NCBI GenBank assembly: GCA_014058105.1
Contig: JACGCM010002568.1
Span: 2,418,001 to 2,482,000, forward strand
Length of the DNA stretch: 64,000 nucleotides
Direction: 5' to 3'
Source: Kingdonia uniflora
Lineage: Eukaryota; Streptophyta; Magnoliopsida; Ranunculales; Circaeasteraceae
This document shows positions 44,617 through 55,379 of this stretch, piece by piece. The notes under the pieces are model-generated. The model had not been told where the DNA came from, did no database searches, and worked only from the letters and a program-made list of their open reading frames with translations. Positions within the stretch are counted from its first letter, which is position 1. Every line of letters begins with the position of its first letter. Both the position numbers and the translations under genes were made by a program.

Positions 44617-45267
44617 TGATCTTGGTATTGAGAATCGAGGTAGCAAATCTCTCTTCTACGCCAAAAACCATACGCGAAATATGCCGAGTCAAGAAATAGA
44701 GAAACACAAAAGAATAAAGAAGACAAGAATTTTCCCAGAGGTGGGAGGTGGAAAACCCTTACGGATAATAAACTACTCTCCGCGAATAATCTACTATGAT
44801 CAAACAAGTTACATGATCTTTCCAAGCTTATCAAGCTTTGTAATGGAGTCTCTCAAATCCTAGCTCTCTAGAATTAAACTCATTGAGAAACGATAGGCTA
44901 ACAAATAACCTAAGTCCTCTTTATATACTAGAGGATTAATTTCAAGTAGAATGGATTTCAAGGCAAACTCAACATCCCAGAATAGCTTCTAAAACAAACC
45001 CATGCACATCTTGTTCGAACGACTTTAAGCATGTTCAAACGACTTTGAAGATATAAGGTCTCCAGCCCTAGAAAATAATAACTCCTTCGAATGACATCTA
45101 AGTTCGTTCGAATGACTTCTTTGATCTCCAAGTTTCCAATGCAAAAACTATAATCTTGTTTGATCAAAATCCAAACTCGTTCAAACGACTCGTTAGAATG
45201 ACACCCATTTTCGTTCGAACGACTTCGACAATTCCAGTTCTTCGGCAATTCCAGTTCATCCTTAACA
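44617..45267 (-). repeat. 3' LTR of Copia C1 (about 651 bp)
   Basis: On the minus strand CAAATGGAAGAT (degenerate polypurine tract) precedes TGTTAAGGATG at 45267, a Tork-like LTR start. A TATA TATATAAAGAGG lies near 44930. The 3' border is uncertain (44617-44630). A cluster of GTTCGAACGACTT motifs lies at 45010-45235. Confidence 0.6.
45010..45235. promoter_or_regulatory. GTTCGAACGACTT motif cluster in the Copia LTR
   Basis: About seven matches or near matches, all in plus orientation: TGTTCGAACGACTTT near 45011, TGTTCAAACGACTTT near 45030, GTTCGAATGACTTC near 45105, CGTTCGAACGACTTC near 45213 and others. The same core is clustered in the LARD-like LTRs (15908-16092, 19865-20025), which belong to another superfamily. 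Confidence 0.5.
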
Positions 45268-45350
45268 ATCTTCCATTTGAAATCGAATCTCGTAACCCAT
45301 CTCCAGATCTCCAAATAAATTATTACTCGCATAACCCAGACCTTTAATCT

Positions 45351-48269
45351 TAAAGACCTATATAAGTTGTGCATGTTGTCAACTTCTGAAAAGTCACCAC
45401 CTTCGTAAACATATTGACCGGATTCACATCAGTATGAATCTTCGCAAGCTTCAACACACCATCCACGAGGAGTGAGCGAATATAATGATACCAAATATCA
45501 ATATAATTGGTTCTAGAGTGAAAAACCAAATTATTCGCTAAGTGCATAACACTTTAACTATTACTATACAACTTAGGAGAAAATTGTTCTCTACCAAGCT
45601 CTTTCATCAATCCTTTAAGCCAAACCATATACTTGCACACTTCCGTAGCCATAACATATTCTGCCTCTGTCGTAGACAAAGCTACAATCTTCTTTAACCT
45701 TGAAACACATGTAATTGCACTACTTCCAATATAAATACGAAGCCACTAGTGCTCTTTCGCCTATCAATGTCACCTACCATATCAGAATCAACAAGACCCT
45801 GCAAACATATCTGAAAACCCCCATAACAAAATACTATATCTTGAGTCCCCTTTAGATACCTTAGTATCCATTTCACAGCTCTCCAATGCTTCTTGCCTGG
45901 ATTACTCATATACCTATTAACAGCACCTACTACTTGGGCAATATCTGGTCTTGTACAAATTATAGCATACATTTGGCTACCAACCGTAGATTGATAAGGA
46001 AGCTTCCACATTTCATTGCGATCCTTCTGCATCTCCAGACAACAATCCTTTAACAATTTAAAGTAACCTCCTAATGGTGTACTAATAACCTTAGAACCAT
46101 CCATATTAAATTGCTTAAGTACTTTGCTTGAGATAACTTCAGTTCTCACCGTTTTCTGTCCCTTGTAACATGCATGCCAAGAACTTATTTTGCCATACCC
46201 AAGTCCTTCATTAAAAACTCCCGAGATAACTGTTCCTTCAATTTGACAATCTCACCCATGTTGGCACTTGCTACCAGCATATCATTTACATAGATAAGTA
46301 GAATTATATATGAGTTCCCCGTATTTGTGATAAAACAACAGTGATCCGTATTGGTCTTCGAATAACCATTTCTGGACATGAATTGCTCGAATTCAAATAC
46401 CACTATTTTGGCATTTATTTCAAACCATATAAGCTCTTCATGAGCCTACACGCAAGTTCTTCTTTCCCTTTAACTAAATACCCTTCTGGCTACTTCATAT
46501 AAACTTCTTCATCAAGGTTACCATGAAGAAATATTGTCTTGACATCAAGCTGCTCAAGATGTAAATCTTCAACTTCAACTATATTCATCATAACCCGATT
46601 AGTAGACATCCTCATAACAGGAGCAAAGATCTCACCAAAATCAGTGCCTTCTTTCTGGTTAAATCCCTTCACCACAAGTCTAGTAGATTTCTGCTTTAGT
46701 CTGTATACCTACTTATTGTATAATGCTCTCTTCCCTTTCGGTAACTGAACTAAATCCCTAGTTCAATTTATTGATAATGAATGCATCTCATCATCCATAG
46801 ATAGTTCCTACTTACTATTGGCTTCCACATCTAAAACTTCCTTATAACTTTCCAGTTCACCACCATCCTTAAGTAACAAGTGATTTAGGGAGCTAACGTA
46901 CCTAGTCGAAACTCTTGCAATTCTTGGCCCCTTTTGAAGTGCTATTAGAATGTCTATATCATTAGGTTCCTCGCCTCTATCCATTGTATCGGACCCAACC
47001 TCGACTTATTCATTAACCTCTCGAGAGGGTTCATCATCAATATCAATACTTTTAGCTGCTTCTTTTCGATTCCTTTGCAGAGGTTCTTTGAGGTCTTTAT
47101 ACTAAACTTCCTCATTGAATGTAACATTGCGGCTTCAGATATTTTTCCAATTCTTTGGATCACAAAATTTGTACCCAAACTCATCACCACCGTATCCAAT
47201 GAATATGCACTTCGTCGACTTTACATCTAACTTTGTCCTTGTTTCAGAATTATCAAGCACATATAAGGTACAACCGAAAATACGCAAGTGAGAAAGGTTT
47301 ACCTCTTTATTGGTCCATGCTTCTTCAGGAAGTCCAAGGTCCAAAGCCGTCGAAGGACCTCTATTAATTAAGTACATCGCCGTACAAACCGCATCCGCCC
47401 AAAAAGATTTTGGCAAACCAACGTTGAGTCTCATACTCTCCGCTCTTTCATTTATTGTTCGGCTCATGCGTAATGCGGCACCATTTTGTTACGGTGTTCT
47501 AGGGAAAGTCCTCAATCGCCAATCCTGTTTGATGTACAAAAGTCTTTAAACTCATCATTACAGTATTTGCCCCTGTTATCTGACCTGAGACACTTTAGTT
47601 TTAAACCAGTTTCATTTTTAGCTGGAGCCCTCCACTTCTTGAATTTATCAAACACATCTGATTTGTTCTTCACAAAGTTGACCTACAGTTTACGAGTAGC
47701 TTCATCAATGAAAGTAACGTAGTAATGGAAACCACCAAGAAAAGAGACCTTGGTTGGCCCCCAAACATCTGTGTGTACATGATCCAGCTTTCCAGGTTTC
47801 CTTGATCTTCTAGTTATTATGAAACTAACATTCATCTGCTTCACAAGAATGCACTCTTCATAAAACTTAAGATCAACATCATCAAGACTTTCTAGTTTCC
47901 CTATTTTACCATTATCTTCATCCCCATTTTCCTCATGTAACCGAGCTGTTTGCGCCAAGTACATGTATCAATCCCTAGAGTTGCCGCACAAATAGTAGAA
48001 ATTGTGCTTTGCATTGTATAAAATGTTCCTTGCCTTAAACCTCGGGCTACTACCATAGCTCCTTTTGTAACCTTCCAGAAAGTTACACCAAAGGTGCTTA
48101 CATATCTGTCATCATCTGCTAATTTTCTAACCGATATAAGGTTACACCCCAATTTGAGTACAAGTCGCACATGCTATAAAACCAATGTCGCCTCTGAAGG
48201 CAACATCAAGCTAGCGTTTCTCTTTCCAAAAATATTGTGTGCACTCTTATCTACAAGAAAGACCATACC
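45351..48269 (-). pseudogene. Copia C1 pol
   Basis: Domains on the minus strand: GAG-pre-integrase (about 48170-47900), integrase (47800-47270; HVHTDVWGPTKVSF, RSDNRGKYCNDEF, NERAESMRL), RT (46700-46185; GFNQKEGTDFGEIFAPVMRM, LDVKTIFLHGNLDEEVYMK) and RNase H (46149-45351; TRPDIAQVVGAVNRYMSNPG, WILRYLKGTQD, DRRKSTSGFVFIL, ending TCTTYIGL). The RT catalytic motif near 46290 reads YVNDML where YVDDML is usual, so one catalytic Asp is lost. Several stops and frameshifts. Not functional. Confidence 0.85.
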
Positions 48270-48885
48270 TATAATAACCTAATTCCGTAAGCTCGAAGTG
48301 GCCTGGAATTAGCTCTTACACCAATGTACTGGTGACGAAATCTAATAGAAAGTAAAAAATTACACAAGTATTTAGTGTAGAAAACCTATGAATGGGTAAA
48401 AAAACCATGACCTCGTGTTGAGTATTTTTGAAATAGTGACGTTTATTGCTTGAGGCTGATATCTTATTACAAGTGATCTCTAGACTTAGAAATCCTTGAT
48501 CTTGTGAATAAGAAGTTTGAAGTTTTGAGAATCTAGAAAATATAGTTTTCCTGGTAATTTCTTGTATATTTTTTCTGGTTCTTGTCTCTTCTAAAACTTT
48601 TTCTTTATATAGGCCTTTTCGGCAGTTCTTCATCGTGCTGAAGCACATTCTCCGAACAATATGGTTAGTGGCAGTTGACTGGGTAATTGTTGAGTTTGTA
48701 AAAGATAGGTGTTTTGACTAGTTCAGGTTTTTCTGTTTGAGCTTAACCCACATTTTTTATTAGTTCGTGGAGTAGGTGGTAACGTTAACTAGAGAGTTCA
48801 TGTGGAGTATGCGTGGGCCTAACATGGAGGTAGTTCAACCTGGAGACAACTTGATTTAGGTAAGATCGAGGGGTAGCCCCCTTCA
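48270..48885 (-). repeat. 3' LTR of G3 (616 bp)
   Basis: On the minus strand it starts TGAAGGGGGCTACCCC (48885) after a purine tract GCGAGGGGGCGAA and ends GGTTATTATA (48270). Co-linear with 60508-61124. Confidence 0.9.
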
Positions 48886-49141
48886 TTCGCCCCCTCGCAA
48901 CCAATGTCGCCAGTGGCTTGGGTTGAGAAAGAATTTTTGGGTAGATGGGCTTGAAATTTGAATGAGGAAGGAAGTAATGATGGTGTTTGACTGCATGAAA
49001 AATGTGCGTGTCAAGGGGAAAGTACGTGTATTGAATGTTGATTGGAATATTGATGTATGTGACGGTTAAGTTTGGAAGAGTTTCATCCGCATTGAATGAC
49101 GACGCTTGGGAAAATGTACCAGCACAATAAATGTAGGGTTA

Positions 49142-49149
49142 TATAAATA
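49142..49149 (+). promoter_or_regulatory. TATA box for the G3 antisense gene
   Basis: TATAAATA on the plus strand, 74 nt before ATG at 49216, inside G3 and opposite to its pol. Confidence 0.55.
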
Positions 49150-49215
49150 ATACCTGTAACAAAGTTGGTGGCCAAGTACGTCTGTTTTGCTAATTTGTTC
49201 ACTAAAATTGTGAAG

Positions 49216-49720
49216 ATGGTGAAGACCCGTAGGATGGCTCTTGAAGAGGGAATTGGTTATGAAATGCAGAGGTTGAAGTTGGTAAATCCGATTCCTATTC
49301 CTGTTCCTCTAACGTATCAAGGAATATCATAAAATGAAGTGGCTGAAGATGAGAAGAAGTTTTACTGTAGATGAAGGTTTTACCACATTGTCTTGACAGA
49401 TGAGTAATATTGGGCTTGTCTCTATATTCTTGCTGAAGACAAGGTTGGGGAGGCAGATAAAAGGATAGGCATGACTGCGAGGCAGTTACATCAAATTCCT
49501 GTGCTTGAATAGATTCTAAGGTTGGGCATTCTTCATCTCTACCAACTCTGAGGGGGTGGGGGGTTATTGGAGGGGCGATGTTAGTAGTGGAGGAGGAAGA
49601 CGGAGAATGGAAGCCTGCTTCCTCATTTCCATCTCCACTCAATGCTGAGAAGATCTTCAGTTTGAAGAGTTATTTTAAGCGCTGAGTCTCTTTCTTCCAT
49701 AGTTTCCATTTAAAGTTCAC
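49216..49720 (+). pseudogene. G3 antisense start module 1 (MVKTRRM...)
   Basis: The plus strand starts MVKTRRMALEEGIGYEM at 49216. The frame breaks after 38 codons and continues in another frame with DEKKFYC, FYHIVLTDE and YILAEDKVGEADKRIG (about 49345-49470), the same order as G0 module 1. Several stops. It precedes the main antisense gene by 1.3 kb, with another TATA-like site between them. Confidence 0.5.
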
Positions 49721-50430
49721 CTAGACTTCGACCAGACTCATGGGAATGAGGATACTCGCTGTTTATAATGTCTACTTTGTATCAGGGTGAGAGATCTCCG
49801 AAGTAGGACGAAATGAAGGATTTGACACTTCTGAGTGTCTAAAAAACTTGTTAACTGTAAAAGTACTTGAAAAATATATAACTGTAAAATACCAGATGTT
49901 GAGGCTTTGAAAGACTTGTTATCTGTAAAAGCACCTGATGTTGTGTACTTGAAAGACTTGTTATCTGTAAAAGTACTTGTAATTTGTTTCGAGATGAATA
50001 AAATTTATTATCCGAACTCTCTGTTGATAAAGAATAAAATAACTCAAGAAATCTAGCTGTATGATCCGAAGACTTTTGAATATTATATGAAATGAAATGT
50101 ATGAGGGAAGAAATTAAAAATATTTGTAATAATCGAGTTATAAGAAATTTATCTGTTAAAATATGTGTTAAGTGAAAGGTATTATTCGACCTGTGTGCTG
50201 AAAATGTGGGGGTAAAAGAAATTATAAAAGGTTCAGAATAAAGAATCGATCTTGCAGAGGTTATTCTAGAATATTAGACTTTGAAAGAATATGCTCGATC
50301 GGGAATTGTATTGAATGACTGAGTTTGATTTGAAGAGATATGTTCAAATAACTAATCTCACGATATTGGGGATTCTGTTACGAGATAATAGGATAATATC
50401 ACGACTTGCATTTAATTGGTAGCAAAAATA

Positions 50431-50438
50431 TATAAATC
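50431..50438 (+). promoter_or_regulatory. Second TATA-like site of the G3 antisense gene
   Basis: TATAAATC (within ATATATAAATC) lies 50 nt before a start remnant at 50481 that reads Val-Trp-Thr-Arg-Ser-Glu with GTG in place of ATG. Confidence 0.45.
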
Positions 50439-50480
50439 AAGGGGAAAGGAATTTGAAGTTCAGGGAAAGAAATAAGAATT

Positions 50481-53400
50481 GTGTGGACTCGATCTGAAAG
50501 AATCTGGTATGCCACGGAAAGGCGGTTGGCGATAAAGATCGCTGAAGTACGTAAGTGAATTTTTAGAGTGTTGGATTATGATGGTGAGCCCCCAGTGAGG
50601 AGTATTTGTATAGGAATACATCCTTTTCTGTAGTAGATTTGGTGAGTTCCTCTGTAAGTGAGGTGTTGAACTCTGACCGGTCGGCTGATTATGAGAATGA
50701 AATGTCTAAAAGGGAGGATGAAATAGGTGTTATTCAATTTCAAGATATCCCTGGAAGATTGGTATCCTATCCTCCTCGTTCTGATATATTCAAAGAATTA
50801 TGTAAAGCCAAGGCTTCGGTAGGAGGTAGATGGGGTAACTGTATAGAACATGCCGATAGGCAATATAGGGGTTACACTGGGAGGAATATTTTTATTTATT
50901 GACTGATTTTGCAAAGGAGAAAAGGGATAGAGGTATAGACGAATCGATCTCTCTAGAGTATTTCGATGGGAATGTTCAGAATGAACTTTTAGAGGACTTT
51001 TTATGTTACCTGTCTCAGTTGTAGTATGGGTTGAGTTTGCCCCTTAGCAATTTGGCGATAAGGATTATGAACCTTATCGGGGCATGTCCTATTCAGATGA
51101 AAGGGAACATGCGAGAGGTGATAAGTGTTTGTGAATCTCTAAATTCACGGTGGGTAGGAGATTGGAGAAAGAGGAGGATATCCTTTGAGAATGTTTTACA
51201 GTTTTATGGGGTAAAAAACTCTCCTGCAAGTGGAGGGGCATATTTCTATATGAGATCGATTCGGCCTCGCTTCTTCGATCTGAACTCAGCAGGTCCACCA
51301 TGGAATGAGAATGTGATATGGGTGAAGGGTGATTGCTTTCAGAGAGATAATAAAGAACCCACAGAACTTCTATTTAGAATTGTAAAACAAAGTAAGTATA
51401 ACAATGTATAATGAATGAAATTGATAGTTAAAATTGTATGATGTTCTGCTGATGATAATGTTTTACGAATGAGAGCTCCCTAATCTCTGGTGGATAGGAA
51501 AGAGTCATTGTTAGATATAGTTGCTCAGGAAGAGACTAAGCTCAAGGCTATATTAGAGGATCTTGGCATTAGCAGGAAGAAGTGTGTTAACAGCCGATTC
51601 AAAAAAATTCAAAAATCTTAGTCGGTGAGACTAATGACGAGCACTGGCAGCAGTAAGAAGAAGGGAACTGATGGGGAAAGGCGAGTCAACTCATCCAAGC
51701 CCCTAGGAGTGGACTTTACATGGTTACCTGAGTCTACTATGTTGAGCAAATTAGCTCAAACATTTCTCAAGAAGCAGATGATGAAGCATCCTTCGACCTC
51801 TGGAACCACGGGAAGTGGTAAAGCCATTAAAAGAAGAAGGGTTGAATATTCTGAGAGGTCAAGGATGAAGGTCATAGGAGATCAACCTATTATAGATGAC
51901 GATTCAAAAGAGGTAGAGGAAAAAGCCAGGTTGGCAGCGCTCCACGGAGAGGTAGAGATGATCAAAATGGTAGGTTCATATGCTGGAATGTGTATTGGAT
52001 GAATTTTGTATTATGATTCGAGCTAATCAATGTGGTCGACTTGTTTGCTTTTGCAGGCTGCTCATCTAATGGAGGGAATTTGCTTCGGGGTCGAGGAGGG
52101 GAGAGCTGAACTGAAGAGGAAGAATGTCGAGCTCGAAAGAAACGTAGCTCGATTGAAACTGATCTGCTCAAGGAGGGAATACGGGTGGAGGTTCTGAAGG
52201 CTTCGTAAGTGGTAAAGATAAACAATCTACATGCGGAAGCAAGAATGAATTTGAATGAGGTGGTTGCTGAGCATGACAGACTCGGGCACCACCTCGTGTC
52301 AAAAGGATATTCCAAGGATTAAATGAATGCCATTAGGGAAGACACCTATGTGGAGGTGGAGGGAGATGAAGAGACTGAAGATGTTATTATTGGTGCTGTT
52401 GACAGGTTGGATGGCTTGTCTCCTCAAAGGGTGAGAGACAACCATGGGGATGACAACGAACATCCAGAACGGGAAAATGAGAAGGTTGAGTAGTGTGATG
52501 ACTTTGTGATTGCATGAATTTTTGGGAATGTTTGTAAACCGATTGGATATCTTTTTGTTTGATAGAATTCTATAGGCTAAGTCGCTTTTGTAAACCTTGT
52601 TATAGGAACTTAAAGACATACGCCTCAAAGTAAAAGATTTAGAGGTAGAGCTTGCTAAGGAGAGAGATGCCTCAACGTCCCTGTTGTCTTCGCAAGTGGA
52701 GCTGCAGGATAGTGTAGAGCAAAAAATATTTGATTTATATGCTTCATTAGTATAGAGCTACGATGTAATGAATCGAGTATAGAGAGGGACTAAAATTCTG
52801 TTATCGGTTTGTGGCAATGGTACTAAAGTGGCACACAGGAAATACTAAAGTATTAATAACTTTAAAAAATAAAGAATGTGTACCTTAGACTTAGGAGTAT
52901 ATGTTAAGGAGCATTCCTCTGAGATTGTACTTCGACCTTAAGTTTATAAGTAGTCTTATACGATAGATGTAAAAAAATAGATATCTTGTTAGAAATGAGT
53001 CATATGTGGTGACTGAGGGTTCTGAATCAAGTCGAATTGGAGTCAGCTCGCTTGCACAAGGAAGATGCTCGCCATTGTAGCCAAGAATTTACAGAGGAGT
53101 TCGATAGGATAAGGGAAGCGAATGAAGGTTGGAAGACCAACATGTAAAGTGCACTTCAAGTTTATTGGGGCAACATACACTGCTGTCGACCTAGCTCTGA
53201 AGATTGAGGAGAAGGATGCCGAAATTGAGAAAGGGTAAAAAGAGCTTGCTTGGTTAAAAGAGCATGCAGCAAAACTCAAAAGCCAAAATGACGCTTTGAT
53301 ATTAAAGTGTAGGGAGGCTGAAATGGCCCGTTACCGTATAGAGGCACTAGAAAGATTAGAGGAAGGTTTTAATCGGTCTATGGCCAGTTTGAAAAATGAT

Positions 53401-54295
53401 TTGTTCAAGATGAATAACAATTTGGAGTAAACTGGAGCTGATTTATCAAATAGCAGGAGCGAGCTAGAGCGATTGAATAAGAAATTTGTTGATAAAGATA
53501 CTAAGCTGAAGAGAGCTCGAGATGATCTATCTGCCTCTGAAGTTGTAGTTGAAACAAACTATTGCTTTACCTGCCAACGATTTTGAATTTTGGACGGTGC
53601 AGCTTAAGTGTGATGAGTTGAACGAGAGAATAACACAATTAAAAACTGAATTGGTGCAGGCTAATTCACATGTTAGACACACCGAGGCCGAAGAGCACTC
53701 AAGGAAAAATACAAATGATGCCAAGGTTTCCCTTGTATAAGGAGATGTTGTCAATTTATCAGGTCAAATAAGAGAGCTGGAAGGGGATGTCGCTTGTATT
53801 CAAGGTCATCTGTAAAAACGAAATGAGAAGTTAAGGGATAGTCAACGGAAGTTGGATGCCACTCTATCTAGGGATCAAGGGTTTGAGCGGTCTATCAGGG
53901 GTAAGGATACTTTAATACAGTAGAAAGATAAAATATTACTAAAGATTTTGGTTGTGGAGGCACTGAATAGGGAAATTAAGGTACCTCGTGCTCGGGTGGC
54001 CGATTTAGATATGATTAATCGAGCTGAATCAACAAAAGCCATCAAAAAATTGGAGAAGAACATTGCTTTCATATATTAGGTAGATAGAGAAATGATATGG
54101 CTAAATGAACGGTATGCGAGGTTGGAAGAACGCCTTTTGAAGGCTAGAACAAATTTCTCTAGGACGGCTGTAACCGAGGCCTCACACTCAAAATTGTTGA
54201 GGGCAGTCATTACCTATTTTCTAGAGGAGGTAAAGAGGATTGAGTCAGAAAGAGATATATTGTTCAATAGTTTGTCAGACAGGGGATATATTTGA
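50481..54295 (+). pseudogene. G3 antisense gene: globular domain and long coiled coil, intron-containing
   Basis: This is the best preserved copy, running opposite to G3 pol. A start remnant at 50481 may splice at 50551 (GTAAGT) to 50614. The acidic N-terminal part (50614-50900) holds SVSEVLNSDRSADYENEMSK. The shared domain spans 51031-51390: LPLSNLAIRIMNLIGACPIQ, MKGNMREVISVCESLNSRW, RPRFFDLNSAGPPWNEN. A Lys/Arg linker follows (51625-51870). A clean phase-0 intron lies at 51970-52056 (GTAGGT...TTTTGCAG) and joins EVEMIKM to AAHLMEGICFGVEEG. The remainder to 54295 is coiled coil (SELERLNKKFVDKDTKLKRA near 53460; KCDELNERITQLKTELVQAN near 53600). Stops and frameshifts show decay. Function unknown. 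Confidence 0.65.
51970..52056 (+). other. Predicted 87-bp spliceosomal intron in the antisense gene
   Basis: ATG/GTAGGT donor and TTTGCTTTTGCAG/GCT acceptor, phase 0. Removing it keeps the frame and continues the coiled-coil pattern, while the intron itself contains stops. Confidence 0.65.
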
Positions 54296-54600
54296 AGAGT
54301 TGATGTAAATCAAGGAAATTGTATGAAGTCCATGGTAACGGATCTAGGCCCTTGACCTGTAGAATTGATAGAGCATGGCAGGAGTATTGCGACAGCTCGA
54401 GCTCGAGAATTTATGGCTGATCGACCTTCTGTTGCGGGGGAAGATTTAAAATTTATGGCTGACCGACCTCCTATTTCTGGGGAAAGCATAGCTGACATCC
54501 CAAAAAAAAAAAGGATCCATTGTAGAGGTTGTATATGTGATCTGAAAAAAAAAGTAGTTATTGCAGATAGGTTAAGAGATGAAAGCTTGTATCATCTTCA

Positions 54601-55230
54601 CTTTATCTTATGTCTGTTAGAGTCTTTGATGTAAAATAAGTATTACCTTACTTTTAATCGAAGAGATGTTGTAGAGTTAGCCCAACCAAGTGTTATCCTT
54701 GATCGAACTGGTATGATGTCACAACCATATTGAGGTAGATGAAAGCTAACTTTACTTTTGCTTTATCTTATGTCTGGTAGAGTATTTAATGTAAAACAAG
54801 TATTACCTTAATTTTAATCGGAGAGATTTTGTAGAGTCAGCCCAACCAAGTGTTATCCTTGATCGAACTGGCATGATGTCGTAGACATATTGAGGTAGAT
54901 GAAAGCTAGTTTTACCTTTTCTTTATCTTATGTCTGGTAGAGTCTTTGATGTAAAATAAATATTACCTTAGCTTTAATCGCAGAGATTTAGTAGAGTTAG
55001 CCCAGCCAAGTATTATCCTTGATCAAACGGGTATGATATCGCAGCCATATTGAGGTAGATAGAAGCTAGTTTTTGCTTTACTTTATCTTATGCTTGGTAG
55101 AGTCTTTGATGTAAAACAAGTATTACCTTAGTTTTAATCGCAGAGATTTAGTAGAGTCAACCCAACCAAGTATTATCCTTGAACAAACTGTATTGAAGTC
55201 GATTGAAAGTTAGTATTATCTATTCTTTAA
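54601..55230. repeat. Four-copy tandem array, 160 bp per unit
   Basis: CTTTATCTTATG begins units at 54601, 54761, 54921 and 55081 (exact 160-bp steps). Each unit holds GTCTTTGATGTAAAA-, TTTTAATCG- and CCCAACCAAGTRTTATCCTTGA-like phrases. It lies between the antisense gene and integrase of G3, the same place as the 228-bp array of G1. Confidence 0.93.
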
Positions 55231-55379
55231 TCTATGTGATGTCTACGAAGTAAAGAGATGTATAGGAGAAAAACTCGTAAGATCCATTGAAAAGAAAATG
55301 ATGTACATTGGATGGAGATTAAAATCTTACTTTTGGAATGGAAAAAATGAGAAAGTGAAATGGAGTAGTGAGGGACATA

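Larger units (their letters stand above)
44617..48269 (-). mobile_element. C1: 3' part of a minus-strand Ty1/Copia element
   Basis: Pol order GAG-pre-integrase, integrase, RT, RNase H (48170 to 45351) fits Ty1/Copia. It ends in TCTTYIGL-type residues and a 3' LTR. The 5' part (gag, protease, 5' LTR) is missing because G3 starts at 48270. It sits inside the S2-family LTR at 44030. Confidence 0.85.

Noticed and set aside
44621..44640. Plus-strand TTGGTATTGAGAAT as a Met primer-binding site of a plus-strand Copia
   Set aside because: The DNA to its right is the end of a minus-strand Copia LTR whose pol is read on the minus strand; no plus-strand gag follows.
49216..54295. Host gene encoding a coiled-coil protein on the plus strand
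   Set aside because: It lies wholly within G3 between integrase and the 3' LTR, is homologous to antisense genes in three other Tat elements, and is broken by stops.
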